Source: Gossypium raimondii (Eukaryota > Streptophyta > Magnoliopsida > Malvales > Malvaceae). Taken from it: DNA of 64,000 nucleotides. Of this stretch, positions 1 to 12,490 are shown piece after piece. The notes below the pieces were generated by a model, which did no database searches, was not told where the DNA came from, and worked only from the letters and a program-made list of their open reading frames with translations. Each line of letters opens with the position of its first letter. The first letter of the stretch is position 1. Made by a program: the position numbers and the translations under genes. The DNA lies in NCBI RefSeq assembly GCF_025698545.1, contig NC_068570.1:52471924-52535923 (forward strand). The letters run 5' to 3'.

Positions 1-1797
1 ATTTCTTGAAGTCAAAACCTTGGATGTTGAAACTTGAAATTAAATAAGAAAAAAGAGTATGAGAAAAAGATTCAAATTAATCAAGATTAATAAAGATATG
101 GGGAAGGTGGAAAAGGATTGGATAGAATGTAATGAAAAGGCAATACCTTATGCAACCCTTTAAAGAAAAAACTTCAATCCTATTAAATTGGGGGGTGAAA
201 AATGCTTCTCATGGCTTCTTGAAGAAAACCAAGATGAAACTTCTAAAAATCACAATAGAGATATTGCAAAGAGAGAAACTCAAATGTATATTTTATAAAA
301 AAGAGATGCGTGTGGTGAATTACATGAAAGGGCAAAATTAGGGTAAAAACAAACTCTTAATCACACTAGGATTACCTCAACAATAAGTAACAAGTAAATA
401 ACTAACCTAATGAATGAAAATAAGACTTAAGTATGAAAATAACAAAGAGAAATTCAGCCGGCTAGTAAGGAAAGGGCATAGACTGAATTTCAACATTCAA
501 ATAACATAATTGGGCTTAATAAAAACTATTTTAATGGATCAAAAACAAATTAGGTTAAAATAACGTTTAAATGGGCTCAAATTGGGCCGAAACTCCACCA
601 AGATTTGTATGGATTGTTGGAGCTTGTTTTGTTTAAGTTTTTAACTCTACTAAGCTCGTAGGTGATCGTCCAAGCACGTCCCGCTTCAAGAAATTTGATC
701 TTGAACTAAGATTTCCAAGAATTGAAATCTATATTTTCTTGAAACTTAAAACCATCAAATCTGTCCATTTTAAACCAAGATTTGGCTTCTTGATTTTCTT
801 AAAACCAAAATTCAAAATCTTGATGATCTTTCTCAACTCCAAGGTTGTCCGGTTCCCATCCAAAGTTGGGCCTCCTGTTTTGTGATCTTTTGAGCTTGTT
901 ACATGGGCTTTGTAGAAGGTTAAGCCCAACATGTTCTTGGGCCGAAAATTGAGCCCCCATACTCGTATCATGAGTTTGGAAATTTAAAAAAGTAAAAGAA
1001 CTAAAATCTTGAAAATAAAATTACAAAGACTAAATTCTAATTTTTTTTTTAAATTACAACACGAGAAACTAAATATTAATTTATCCCTGAACCCATCATT
1101 CAATCAACAAAGACTGGCTTAAAAATGAATCAACGCAGGCACACTCGATTTGATGATTGTTTATCAGCCCAATCTCCCCAAAGCGAAAATGAACTTACAG
1201 AATGGTTGTTCTCTTTACTTACCTTTTCCTTGAGAGATGGAAAGGAAAATCAATGGATATGTATCTAAATTCTAATGGATTAATTTAACATCATTTTGCC
1301 TCCAAGATTCACAATGTTTAATTAATTCCTTCAAATTTTGTTTTTAATATGTGAAGAGAACAATAATTAAGTTATTAGCACTCAAATGACCAAATTTCAA
1401 GTACGGTTAATGTAATTTTCAAAACATTTAGATATGATCAAAGTCTAACGCTTTTCTTTTGCTTTTGCTTTTTGTTTGCCTTCATCAAGGAGACCAATTG
1501 ATTCTAATATCATCTGCAATGTTCCTTACAAATGAAAGCTTAACACATAAGCTACAAACCAATATATACATATATAGCTACCTCCATAAGCATTATATTA
1601 CTGGTATTTACACTTGATTGATTTGACTATTATTACAATAAAAAATACAATCTTGTTAATCGTAATATGGAAGGAACATAGAAAGAGAAGAACCTCTACT
1701 TTTACAAAAGCAAACAATTCTCATCATGAGATTTAACTTTCTCTATAGCCTTACAGCTAAATAATGGTGGTACTGGTTCCATCTTTGATTAGCCACA
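1..1797. other. AT-rich intergenic DNA, nothing identified
   Basis: No coding exon, RNA gene or recognisable repeat could be supported. Short open frames on both strands have no protein-like composition. The last 250 bases, which include runs of TATATA near 1563-1577, presumably contain the promoter of the X8 gene, but no core element can be fixed with confidence. Confidence 0.5.
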
Positions 1798-2348
1798 ATG
1801 TCATCTGCTCTACATAGGATTCTACTTGTTCTTTGCTTGGTTTCATTACTATTGCAGATGACTGCAGGTAATCCCAATGTTTTCATGATTTTCATTGATG
1901 TTTCCGTGGTTTTATGGTGGTGTACTTTTTTTCGTTCTTTTTTTTTTTTTTTTTTTTGTGATTGTATTAGGAGGAGGGTTCAGAGAATGGTGCATAGCTG
2001 ACGAACAAACACCAGATGAAGAGTTGTTGAAGGCACTTGATTGGGCCTGTGGAAAGGGAGGTGCAGATTGCAGTAAGATACAAGTGAACCAGCCTTGTTA
2101 CCATCCAAATACTATAAAAGACCATGCATCTTATGCCTTTAACAACTACTACCAGAAATTCAAGAACAAAGGAGCTACTTGCTACTTCAATTCTGCTGCA
2201 ATCATCACCGATCTTGACCCAAGTAAGATTATAATCTAGTTGTTGCCATCTTCACAGGTCTTGATCCCTATCCATGATTCAAATCTAAGTTAATATCTTT
2301 TTTTTGTTGACAGGCCATAATTCATGCAAATTTGAAACCGTTCCCTAG
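1798..2348 (+). CDS. Secreted X8-domain (CBM43) protein, small
   Basis: Three exons are read as 1798-1867, 1971-2222 and 2314-2348, giving 118 residues. Both introns are GT-AG, and the first ends in a long T tract. Residues 1-23 form a hydrophobic signal peptide. The rest is a single X8/CBM43 module with the family's six cysteines at C31, C50, C57, C66, C94 and C112, starting with the typical EWC and including the ALDWACG, DCS and CYFN motifs and the final SHNSCKF. X8 modules bind beta-1,3-glucan, and plant members act in the cell wall or at plasmodesmata. No GPI-anchor tail follows the domain, so this is a short, apparently soluble, apoplastic member rather than a PDCB-type anchored protein. 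It has no glucanase catalytic domain. The ligand is inferred from the family only. Confidence 0.88.
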
Positions 2349-5300
2349 GTGGAGGGCAAAATCATTGCAATACTTTTCGTTTGGAAAGTTTTCAGACTTG
2401 TTGACAATGAGCCTATTTTGGTTTTTATTGAATGCTAATGTTCCCTAATTCCAATTTCAACCCTTTGAAAAACCCAAAAATTGTCATCTTTTCCTTATCT
2501 CGCTATGTACCATCCCTAAATCCATTTTAAGGTACACACATAGAAGAATGCTTCTTATTATTCTTATTATTGGATTAGATTCTGTTGAGAGAGTATATGC
2601 TTTGGGGTGTTTTACTCCCTCAAAGGAGAATATCTTCCTATTGAGATTTTATCTGCAAATTCACAAGAGAAATGTCAATATTTTACGAAATATTAATTAC
2701 GAATATTGCACCTATAAGAGTTCAAACCCCACAGACGCAATATACATAATTAATATTTTGCACAATATTAATACTTATCCTGTGAGCTTGCAAGTTGTAT
2801 CTTCATCAACTAAAACACTCCCCAAACTCTGTGAACCTCTTTGGACCTTTTTTAGAGTACGGGAGACAAAATTTCAACATGAAAACAATACCTTCTATTG
2901 AGAAAGTGATACGCTTCAAAATAGATATTCGCACTCAACATATTGGATAGGATAAGATGGATGAATTGGTGTAGCAATTCCATTTCAATTTTACAACTTG
3001 GGGAAATTTAATATCACATGCACTCAATATAGAAGATTGAAGAGTGTCATCACTTTCATACATTCACATATATTTGGGGACAATACTGAGGATTAAATTT
3101 GGTATGGTGTTGCTCACAAACCAAAAGATCCTCAAAATCAGTAGCCACCACACCCAGCGAATGTTGATATATACTTATCAATTTTAAACAATCTCCATCG
3201 TTTCGCAGCCATATATGACAGAAATCTATGTTAGTGTTTGGGGTTCACTTTGCCCATACTTTTATATATGGTGGCTACACAAGGTATGGCGGATGCTATC
3301 CTCTTCGAAAGCCCAACATTGCACCTTCCATGGGAATATCAAATTTAGTTTTCAAGCTAAATTTGCAATTAAGGTGAAGCATGCATGGAGCAAGTTAATT
3401 AAAAAGTTTGCCCGAAGAGTGTGTAATATAAATACTGTATTAGTGTTGCGAATTAATGAAGTAATTCATATAAAAAGATGGTAAATTATGATCATTCAAA
3501 ATTTTCGTTCTCCAAAGAGTTTGTTTGCTAATTTCATCACTCAATTTATTTTGTCATTTTCTTACTACCATTAGAATAATTGGAATTATTGTTAGAATAT
3601 ATTTGGTAACTATTGACTTAATAATAAATTTAGTTCCCAACCCTTAAATCTTTTTATTTATTTAGCTTTTCTTCATTATTTTGATGTATTGTTTTGACTT
3701 GCACTCGTTTGGTTTTCACAAATTTTATAATTTTAATATACTTTTATTTATTTTATGATTTTCTTATCATTTTAAATAATCTATAATTTCTTAAATTAAT
3801 GTTTTAATTATTTATAATTTTCAATAACTTTAATAATTAAAAAAAAAGCTATGATTTCTTTAAACCGATCAATGCACTTTTTCTGTAAGGCATTAATTGC
3901 TTTCTTGATTTTTAATTAATTGTTTTTTTATCCTAGTCTTTTAAAATATTTAAATTGGGTCAATGTCAAATTAATAAAATATATAAAACAGAGAGCTAAA
4001 TTTATTATTATGCTAATGAAAATGACTACATCAACATCTCATTAGGTGATTAGATATATTTTAGCGATGAAGTAACTACAAATTTCAATTATTCTAATAG
4101 CAATTATGAAATTCAAAAAAAATTAGTAATTGAAATAAGAGTATTCTCAACCTTAGGTGATTATCCGAATAGTTTAATTATATATATATTACTAACTAGT
4201 TGCCACTTGTTATTTACAGTTGATATTATTAAAATACAAATTAAATGGACATCTATGGGAGAAGTCGAGGTCGATCAATGGTGTTACAATTAAAGGTGGA
4301 GTTAGTTGCTACATATTGTATTTGCAGATGGCTATATAGAGTTAACACAGTACTTGAAATAGGAAAGCTAAATTTTGTTTATAACTTAATTTTTGAGCAT
4401 CTAACAAGTAATTATATTAGAATTCGATTAAATTTAGAGTTCAACTGAGTTAAATTTTTAAATAAGGTAAAACTTACTTTCGGTATTATTTCTTTATTCA
4501 CAAGTCTTGAATCTAAAATTTTATTTAAAAGACATCAAACTTTTTACCACTCAATTGTTAAAATATAGTGTTTTTACTTACTAGCTTTGGAAGGAAGGAG
4601 GGATGTTCCATTGTTTTTCATGGAGATGTAGGCTGATCTACTAGTGTATGCAGTAGGCATAGAAGGAGGAGAAATGGGTGGTCATTAAATTCAAGCATCA
4701 GCCTGAAAGCACTGTTGAGAGCCCCTTACCTTATCTCACCACTACTCACCCCCTTCTTGAAACAACAAAAAGGTCCACCACCTAGTAATACAAGACAAAT
4801 TAATGAAAGAAAAGGCCATTGCCTTCACTCCCTTCCATCTTTTCCAGGTTTTTCCTTTTCCCCACAAAAGGACTTTAATGGTATGGTTACCCACCATTAA
4901 TGCCCCTCTCTGTGGTCTCAGTCTGTTCTCTCTACGGATGAGGTGGTCGGTCGTTAATTTCGTCTATGCCTCGTGCGTTATTTGAGCTTTTTTTGTTTGA
5001 CCACGTTCCATCGGCTCCGTTACCCCCACTCATAAGCAAACCTCCATCACCATATATTTCTTTGTTTGCATTTTTACATTTATCGCGATGAATCTAGAAA
5101 GGAAGAAATTAAAAATTAAAATTATTTATGAAGTGGTTAAGGATTTAAATTGTTTAAATTTTTAGTGATATTATTTGTGGATGCATACAATGATCAAATA
5201 CATTATACTTTCAAAGAAAAGACTCAAATTCGAACATTAAAAATAAATATTTTTGAAATGGTATAATGTGAACAAATCTTTCCTTTACTCTTTTAATAGA
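2349..5300. other. Intergenic DNA, no supported gene
   Basis: The stretch is AT-rich with scattered short open frames, the longest about 117 codons at 2548-2901. None shows a recognisable domain, a conserved splice pattern or codon bias. A less AT-rich patch at 4600-5040 has no coding signal on either strand. Confidence 0.45.
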
Positions 5301-5360
5301 AAATAATTAATGACGAAATAACTTTTTAAAATTACTGAAAAATGAAATATGTTACTTAAC

Positions 5361-5700
5361 TCAGCTTCTTTTAAAGAAAAACAATTCATTAAACATTACA
5401 TAACAAGGCCCAAAGCCCAAAGAAATAAAACCATAAAGTACAAGGCCAACCAAGCCTAGCCCAGAACACAAGAGGGTGAACCCTAGACCCCTCATCAGCG
5501 TAGCCATCGTTGCCTGGAGCAAGAAGAGAAGAAAGCTTATCGGAAGTGTCTGTTCAAGCAAGGCTGATTTACCCACGTCCAGCAGGTACGCTGGCGAGGA
5601 GGAAATAAAGTCGTCATCATGGCGGAGCTTGTCGGGGCATCGACTGAGCTTTAATGCTAAGCCTTCGAGCCGGCGTCAGCAACTTATTAAAAGCTCTTAA
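5361..5700 (-). mobile_element. Possible 3' end of a LINE-type element (5'-truncated)
   Basis: This is a GC-richer island in AT-rich surroundings. Read on the minus strand it ends in GGGCTTTGGGCC-like stretches, then a TAATG, T-rich and TTTAAAG-rich tail. This resembles the 3' untranslated ends of plant L1-type LINEs. No endonuclease or RT coding sequence is present and no target duplication was found. It could equally be an unrelated transcribed fragment. Confidence 0.25.
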
Positions 5701-5996
5701 ACTAGTACACTAAGTAAATCTATTGTTTTTTAATTAAGTAAAAATTTATTCGCTTATTTTTATTCGTGAAAACTCTTAATTTTAACTAAAAATTATTCTT
5801 ATTAAACAATAGAAAATGAAAGTAAAAACGATTTTATTTTACAATTTTTTTATTACTCAAATCTATTTTACTATTCATGTTTGAAGTTCGTGATTGTCCT
5901 CCCACAAATGTTTTCTTCAAAGTTTAAACCTGCATTTTTCTTTGAGAGTATGAGGTGTCTTATCGTTGCACCCAACCTTTTTAATTATTTTATAAA

Positions 5997-6312
5997 GGTA
6001 TAATGACTTATTTGACTCACCAATTTACAAAAATAAAGTCATTTTAGCCTTCCATTTAATTTTTTGCCTCTTTCAACTCTTGAATTTGCATTATTCGTCA
6101 AATCACCCCAAATTAATTAAAAAAGTTAATGTTTGCTGACATGGCATTTGCATGGAAGTCCATGTGTATGCCACGCTAACATTTAATTAACTTTTCCATC
6201 TATTTTTGAATAATCTAACAAACAACGTAAGTTTAAAGGTTAAAAAAGTAAACATTTAAGTGATAGTTAAAATGATTTTTATCGAGTAAAAAATTAAACA
6301 AATCATTATACA
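5997..6312. mobile_element. Foldback MITE, about 316 bp
   Basis: The left end GGTATAATGACTTATTT and the reverse complement of the right end TGTATAATGATTTGTTT match with few differences. The imperfect inverted repeat continues inward almost to the centre near 6150, where a palindromic core around TGACATGGCAT and ATGGAAGTCCATG lies. There is no coding capacity. The family and target duplication are not certain. Confidence 0.6.
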
Positions 6313-8068
6313 CCATTCATGTTAAATTAATAATATGAAATAATAAGGTAGTAAAATTTTGTAATTTTGGACAAACACTAAAAACTTTTATCATTTTCGT
6401 TTTAGCTTGGCACATGCCACAATTTTATTTGTTTTCTACTTCAAAAACTATTTTAATCTGTCGAAATAATAAACATAGTAAAGTTTGATATTTATAGCTA
6501 TATATATCAAAATAATAAAATAATTTATCTTATCCTCAATGTTGGCATTTGAACAAGAATGAAAGGTTAGATATATCGATTATTTGGAAATAGAGAAAAA
6601 AATTACGTTGATTATACCAGAAGTCCCTAGAGTTTTCCATATGATTATGGCATCAATCTTATGTATGGTATATATAGGGCATTGTTTGCGGGTATTCAAA
6701 AAGCTTGAACTCCTGGCCGCATAACGACTGTCACCTGGCCCCCCCGATTATACTCGAACTCGTGACCGCATCACAACAGCCTACTGGGACCTTCACATTC
6801 ACTTTGACCCCTGATTGTATCAAACATTATTACCTCTAAATTGAATTTCCTCATGATGGGTTTATAAGGTCATAGTCCTATCCCACCATGACATATGAAA
6901 TGTACGTATGCTAAGGTGCATTATCACATCCCGACCCCTCAAAACTACTTAAGAATTTCCGTCGAAAATCCTGAACACTTTTAAAATACCGAAAACCCTT
7001 AAAACAAAAACCCTAATCCTAATAAAATAAAAACTTTAACCCTAGGAGAGAACTGAAAAGCGCGTCTACTTTTCATGAGGCATCATCGTATAAATCACCT
7101 ATAATCTCAACATCATCGTGTGAATTATCTCATTTCCATGAGGCGTTTTCCAATAATAGAATACTTTATGTGGTTTATACCTAAGCAATACCATTAATGT
7201 ACGTATCTCTAGGTTTACTTTTAAAAGATGGAGAGCCGTGGTTTAAAAATGTCGAGACAGGAAAGAAGATACAAAGGGCAAGTGAGAGAATTCTCTTTAT
7301 ATATAAGAGGTAATAAAAATATAACATGTCAAAATTTGATTGGTAGTCAGTTGGCACCTTGGACAAAAGTGATGTATAGCTAATGAGTGACATATAACAA
7401 TTAAAAGAAACTCATACCATGTACAAAAACTATCCTACTATAATTATTCCCCTAAAGGTATATTTTTCAAAACTTTTTCTCAATTTCACTCCTTTTCTAT
7501 TAGTTGAATGATGGATAAATCAAAAGTGGAAAAAGGAAAACAAAAGATTATGGTTTTATACATTTATTAACAAATAATAATAAATTATTCTCTAGTCGAT
7601 TATGAATTTTAATTTTGTGCAATTTGAAAGAAGTTTATTTGAGAATTTAGTTTTTTTTATTTTTATATTTTAAATTCATATTCAATTATTAATATATTTT
7701 TATTAAATTTATTGATATGATATTTTAAAATTAAAAAAATCACTGAATTTAAAATCTAAAATGTTACGAAAACTACAGCTACTTCTGACATATTTGAACA
7801 AAAAAAAAATTCCAATCATATGTTGAATTTTCATTTTGTAATAGTACAATAATATTATTTATTATTTATTTTAATTTTTTATCTTCTCATTATTCTACCA
7901 TCCAACGCCTTTACTGAGCTCAAACCTATTTAAGAAGTAAGGTGGATGTAGGCTAGCGGCCCTGGTTAGTTAGGTGTACCGTGTACCTTCACTGTGCTCC
8001 AAGATTTGTTTTTGCTGTGCTGCTCTATTTCTTCCTTCTCTGCTAGAGTGTTGGAATTTAGCAAAAAC
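6313..8068. other. Intergenic DNA upstream of the CASP-like gene
   Basis: No gene or clear repeat can be supported. A GC-richer block at 6690-6800, with a run of seven C at 6739-6745, and a CCCTAA-like stretch at 6990-7050 are unassigned. The last few hundred bases presumably carry the CASP-like gene promoter. Confidence 0.4.
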
Positions 8069-9788
8069 ATGAGTTATCTGGGTGTGGGAGTTAGCCCTGG
8101 GAATGTTCCCGTCTACCATGGCACTAATTTGAAGGTCATTGATAGAAGAGTGAGAGTTGCAGAGCTGGTTTTGAGGTGTCTCATATGTGGCTTAAGCGTT
8201 CTTGCAGCTGTTCTTGTTGGAACAGATACCCAGATCAAAGAGATCTTCACTATTCAAAAGAAAGCTAGATTTACAGACATGAAAGCTCTTGTGTAAGAAA
8301 TATATATACCCTCTCTACTCCCTCTTGTGAGTTGCTTTTGTTGATCAAGTTTGATGTACATAACGCAGGTTTTTGGTGGCGGCCAACGGCATAACTGCAG
8401 CTTACTCATTGGTACAAGGAGTGCGTTGCGTTGTGGGTATGGTGAGAGGAAGTGTCCTTTTTAGTAAGCCTCTGGCTTTTGCCATTTTTTCTGGAGATCA
8501 GGTACTTGTGTTTCCCATTATAGAAGCTATTGCATGCCTTGGTCTCGTTTCGTTTATAGTATATATATATGTATGCATGTATGTATGTTTCAGTTGCAGA
8601 ACTATCCACATATCCAGAATTGGCTAATGGGTTCATTTAACCATAAAAGAAACCAAAAAAGAAATTGTTTTTTTGCTGTTTTCATGCTGGCTTCGCGAAG
8701 AAAAAGATTATGAATTGTATGCTTAGTAGTTGAAAAAAAAGTAATAAAACGTTGTAAAATGGCAATTTTAAGATGCATTGAAAGAGAACAATTTTTTTCT
8801 TCCTTCAACTGCTAGAGAAAAGGAAAGAGAAACAGGGGAGGAAAGCTGAGTCACTAGCTTTTAATGCTCAAAGTTAATGTTGCGATCAGGGTGGCAGGTA
8901 ATTTGCTGCTTAGCCTTTAATATTACACTGCTGCGTAGAAAAATGAAAACCCTATATTTCGACAGCAACAACAACAGTACGACGAGTCAAGCAGCATCAT
9001 GTAATAATGAGGGGAAGATGAACATCATTAATACAAAGAAACAACTAATACCTACTTGATAAAGCTTGTAATAAATATGAATGAGTATATAAGTAGGTGG
9101 ACCTATAACCAAATTTTCTATGCCAAAAGAAAAGTTGGTCGTTGGTGCTGTTGAAATGGAATTATTGTTCTTTCATGACAAGCTTTACTGGTTTTTTCCA
9201 CTTGCTGAATTTTGTCCAACCAGTTTAATGTTGCTGCACAGAATCTTCACGCGGTTTCGAAAACCTAACTAATGCGGGTGGGTGGAGAAGGGAATTCTGG
9301 GGTGATATGTATGTTGCCTAATAATGCACATAAAAGATAATGTTAATATTTAATGAAGAGAGGAGATTTCTATTGCAGTTCACACTTGTAGGACTAGTGA
9401 CGTTAGGTGTGTCACTAAAGGTTTGGTTTCGGGTCGCTAAGAACCGCCACTGTTTGTATTTTTACCTTGAAGTAGCCCTTTAACATGCATATATCTAAAC
9501 CAAATGATTAACACATGAAGTGTTTTCGCATTGCAGGCACTGGCATACTTGAATGTGGCTGCAGTGGGAGCTGCAGCACAGTCAGCGGCGTTTGCTAAGT
9601 TGGGGCAAACAAAGCTTCAATGGATGGTGATATGCAACATGTACGGGAAATTTTGTAACCAAATTGGGGAAGGAATAGCAGTGTCACTACTAGTTAGCAT
9701 CTGCATGGTGGGCCTATCTTGTATCTCAGCATTTGGTCTCTTCCGCTTATATGGTAGCAATAAGGCCAAGAACAACTCGGGGTGGTAG
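8069..9788 (+). CDS. CASPL2B: CASP-like membrane protein, 2B type
   Basis: Three exons (8069-8292, 8369-8501, 9537-9788) give 202 residues, and the splice phases join without error. The second intron is about 1 kb. Four transmembrane segments lie near residues 31-52, 72-93, 112-135 and 164-187, with short cytosolic ends. This is the MARVEL-like topology of Casparian strip membrane domain proteins. The family-conserved Arg in TM1 (R36, in VLRC) and Asp in TM3 (D118, in FSGDQ) are present. The start [20 protein letters not shown] and the end LFRLYG are typical of the CASPL2B subgroup. Family members form plasma-membrane scaffolds, and the specific role of 2B members is not established. The in-frame upstream codons of the longer open frame lack this conserved start, so 8069 is chosen. 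A polyadenylation signal AATAAA lies at 9944-9949. Confidence 0.92.
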
Positions 9789-10180
9789 AAATTTGGGTGC
9801 TAAAAATGTACTGCTTTGTTTTACTTTCAAAGGCTGGTTCCCTAGTTTTTCTGTAATTTTTTATGTTTGTTTCATATAATATAGTGTTAATGCTTATATA
9901 ACAAAAAGTGGGGTTTTATCAGTTTTTGGAAATCCCATTTGTCAATAAATGAATTTTGGATTTTGCAGATTGATTGTGATTTTCCTACCATTTTTTATAA
10001 CATTTAATAATATAAAAGGTGAAATGTTTGAAACATAATTAACTAATAATATGTTGTAAAAACATTAAAATTTCTATATTTGATTGTCTTTTTAGTGTTG
10101 ACATTTTCCTCATAAAAGCAAATTTGGTTGTATTAACGTAACGTACAGAAAAGAGCAGAGCAGTAGTCCCACGTTTTGCT

Positions 10181-10188
10181 TATAAAAC
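10181..10188 (+). promoter_or_regulatory. Probable TATA box of the RAMP4-type gene
   Basis: TATAAAAC lies 105 bases before the start codon, and a pyrimidine-rich leader (CTTCTTCATTTCTTC type) follows. A CCCACG motif 12 bases upstream of the TATA box could be part of a bZIP site, but no full ER-stress element is visible. Confidence 0.55.
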
Positions 10189-10292
10189 GATAGGTGTTGT
10201 CACATGACAGCCCCTATATCTTCTTCATTTCTTCTTCTTCCCCATTTCACAAACCTTTCTGCTTTCAATAAACGCAAACCACACTTACAACA

Positions 10293-10699
10293 ATGGTAAG
10301 TTTAATTGCATGTCAAAGTAATTGGTATAATTGCTTGTCGATACTGGTGTTTCTAATCTATGTCGTTGTTGTAATTGGTATTTGATGATAAAAGACTACC
10401 TCAAAACGCCTTGCGGGAAGGAAGGTTGCAAGGTTTCAAAGGAACATCACAAAGAGGGGATCTGTGGAAAGCTCAGCAAAGAAAGAAAATGGATACCCTG
10501 TTGGCCCAATTCTTCTAGGCTTCTTTGTGTTTGTGGTCGCTGGGTCATGTATGCTCACTTTCTGTCTTTGGATATCCTAGTACTAATGGTTTTAGATAAA
10601 CATTTTGATTGCTTCAACTCAGCCTTTGGCTTTTTTTTTTTTCCTTTGACAGCTCTTTTTCAGATCATTAGGACTGCTACCAGCAAAAGCATGGCCTGA
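10293..10699 (+). CDS. RAMP4/SERP1-type ribosome-associated ER membrane protein
   Basis: The coding exons are 10293-10295, 10395-10548 and 10653-10699, giving 67 residues. Exon 1 contributes only the ATG, directly followed by GTAAGT. The protein begins MTTSKRLAGRKVARFQRNI, a basic segment, followed by KRG and a Ser/Lys-rich linker. The YPVGP motif comes before one transmembrane helix at about residues 38-58, and the tail is LFQIIRTAT. This is the complete RAMP4/SERP1/YSY6 layout of tail-anchored small ER proteins linked to the Sec61 translocon and to stabilising new membrane proteins under ER stress; Arabidopsis members are similar in length. AATAAA signals follow near 10757 and 10811. The longer frame through intron 1 is a shadow. 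Confidence 0.93.
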
Positions 10700-10980
10700 G
10701 CAGAGGAGTTGATCGGATGAATAAGACAGCCGTTGTTACAGAGTCGTGTTCGTTCAATAAATAACAATGTTGTACAACTGATGTTTGTTAGACATCTCGG
10801 TTTGGTTTCAATAAATCATTATGACATCTTGTTGGTAATGAAGAATGCTTGTAATTTGGCTACTAACAACATAAAATTTTTATTCAAAAAGTATAAATTA
10901 TAATCTGCCAAAAGGCAGGGGCAATGGATGAAAAGATGAAGTGAAAAGAAATTCGAACAGAAATGCTCAACTGAGTGATA
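10700..10980. terminator. Shared 3' region between convergent genes
   Basis: Only 281 bases separate the stop codon of the RAMP4-type gene from the stop codon of the minus-strand coiled-coil gene. Plus-strand AATAAA motifs lie near 10757 and 10811, and a minus-strand AATAAA lies at 10884-10879. The two mRNA 3' ends may therefore be very close or overlap. Confidence 0.6.
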
Positions 10981-12490
10981 CTAAGCAATTAAGGAAGGTT
11001 TATGATGCATGGAGCTTCCTTTATTGGATCCTGGTAGCAGCATTCTGTAACTGTGGGACAAGTTCTTGGCACGAGAACTGAATCCGAGCCCATTGAATGA
11101 CTGTTTATTGTTCTCATAGAAGGTTTCATGATGGGGTGAGTCATAGCCAATCTCATCAAATTCCTGCAGGAAGTTCATTCAGGCTTAACTATCCCATACA
11201 AGTATTATCCCCAATACATATGAACATTAGTAGGAATTTTTAAGGCTGTTTTCTACCTTGGATTTTGCCTTAACATAGTAAGGTGTTAAACAGGGATTTA
11301 AATCTTCAAGGACCAAATCACTTGGACTACCAGGAGCTGTTGGATCACCAGAACTGTATTCCTGAAAAATGATCACCTTGGGGTTCACCTGATTTCCAAT
11401 GTTCCAAGTTATAAACACTATAGGTGCTAATAAAGTCTAAATTCTTACCAAAGAATCAAAAGGTCCATCAGGATCAGATTTGGGTGTCATGGGAGAGCTG
11501 CCATACTGCTGGTGACATGCATTACCACAATACTTATCTGCTTTCACCTGTTACAAGCATATGTTAACAACAATCCTTATAATGGGTTTTAGTTACTTAA
11601 TTGAAATGATATCTTTGGACTTTTTCTTACCTGATCAAGATCCAGGGCAAGGCATTGGAGTTGTTCTGTAAGAGAAGTAACCTGTCTTTGGAGAGTTGGG
11701 ATTAGTTGTTTGGCTTGGGTCAGCTCCGAACCTTGCTTTTGTACAAGTTCTTGAAGCTGGGAATTCATGGCGTCTGGAAACAGTATCGCATTTTTCAATG
11801 ATTTAATTTCTTCTCTTTGTTTCAAACACAAATCTTTCAGCTTCTCAACCTGCAAAACACTTATATTAACACACACACACACACACACACACAAAAAGCC
11901 TCATACATAAATTATATTGGAAGGGCAAAGGGGGCAGCTGAGGAGCTGACCTCTGTGTTCTTGTCTTGAAGCTGAAGCTTGAGCTCGGCAATCTCCATCT
12001 CGAGCTCCTTATTTGCACTCAACAGCTCCCTCTCACTTCTCAAAACCATAGCCAAGGTCCTAGTGTTCCCTTTAACCTCAGTCAAGGCTTTCACCTCCAT
12101 TTTGCCCCTGTCCTTACCGGCAGAGCCATTCCCGAACAGCTTCCTCTGCAAGACGGTTAAAGCAGCTCCCTTTCTTGCCGTCTTCTTGAGGTCCTCGGCT
12201 AGGACATCAGATGGAATGAGAAGCTGAGCATGCCCCATTGCCTTGGTTTTGGATTTATTGTCCACAAATCGCTTAACCATGCTGGTGAAGTTGTAGTGAG
12301 TGGTGGTGGCCTTGCTCTTGCTCCGGCAACCATGGTCGACATCCAAGGGGTTCGATTTCACAAGGGCTCGAGAGAAAGAGGATTTAGGTTTCCCAGAAGA
12401 GGAAGTGTTGAGGTCTATGGATGAGGAGGGATCGGAGAAAATGGAGGAAGTGGAAGAGCGTGAATCGTACGACTTGTAGCGGGTCGCCAT
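10981..12490 (-). CDS. Plant coiled-coil protein (myosin-heavy-chain-like), 381 aa
   Basis: Five phase-0 exons are read on the minus strand: 12490-11951, 11849-11631, 11547-11449, 11361-11257 and 11163-10981. The N terminus (about 1-60) is Ser-rich and basic. Residues about 60-115 hold a conserved-looking SMVKRFVD and a Lys-rich stretch. From about 145 to 250 there is a strong heptad-type coiled coil, with LRSERELLSANKELEMEIA leading into VEKLKDLCLKQREEIKSLK. The C terminus is polar with SP and TP sites and ends in SYRMLLPGSNKGSS. I recognise the architecture as a plant-specific family usually annotated as myosin heavy chain-like or hypothetical, but I cannot name its function. It lacks motor, kinase and membrane segments. 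The start at 12490 is the first ATG of exon 1. Intron 1 carries an (AC)n microsatellite. Confidence 0.85.
11869..11893. repeat. (AC)n microsatellite in intron 1 of the coiled-coil gene
   Basis: About twelve AC units lie 20 bases inside the intron, upstream of the exon 2 acceptor on the minus strand. They read as a GT-rich tract in the transcript. Confidence 0.95.

Noticed and set aside
2548-2901. 117-codon open frame downstream of the X8 gene
   Set aside because: It has no domain, no homologue that I recognise, and AT-driven composition. It is not preceded by promoter-like sequence distinct from the X8 gene end.
3215-3484. 89-codon open frame
   Set aside because: It is short, with biased composition and no conserved motif. 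Chance frames of this size are common in this DNA.
4600-5050. Possible microRNA precursor or promoter island
   Set aside because: No known plant miRNA sequence and no stable long hairpin was seen by eye.
6700-6800. tRNA-like sequence with CTCGAACTCGTGACCGCATCAC
   Set aside because: No cloverleaf could be completed on either strand; acceptor and T-arm pairing are missing.
11979-12424. Three plus-strand open frames of 64-82 codons
   Set aside because: They lie opposite exon 1 of the coiled-coil gene and are shadows of it.
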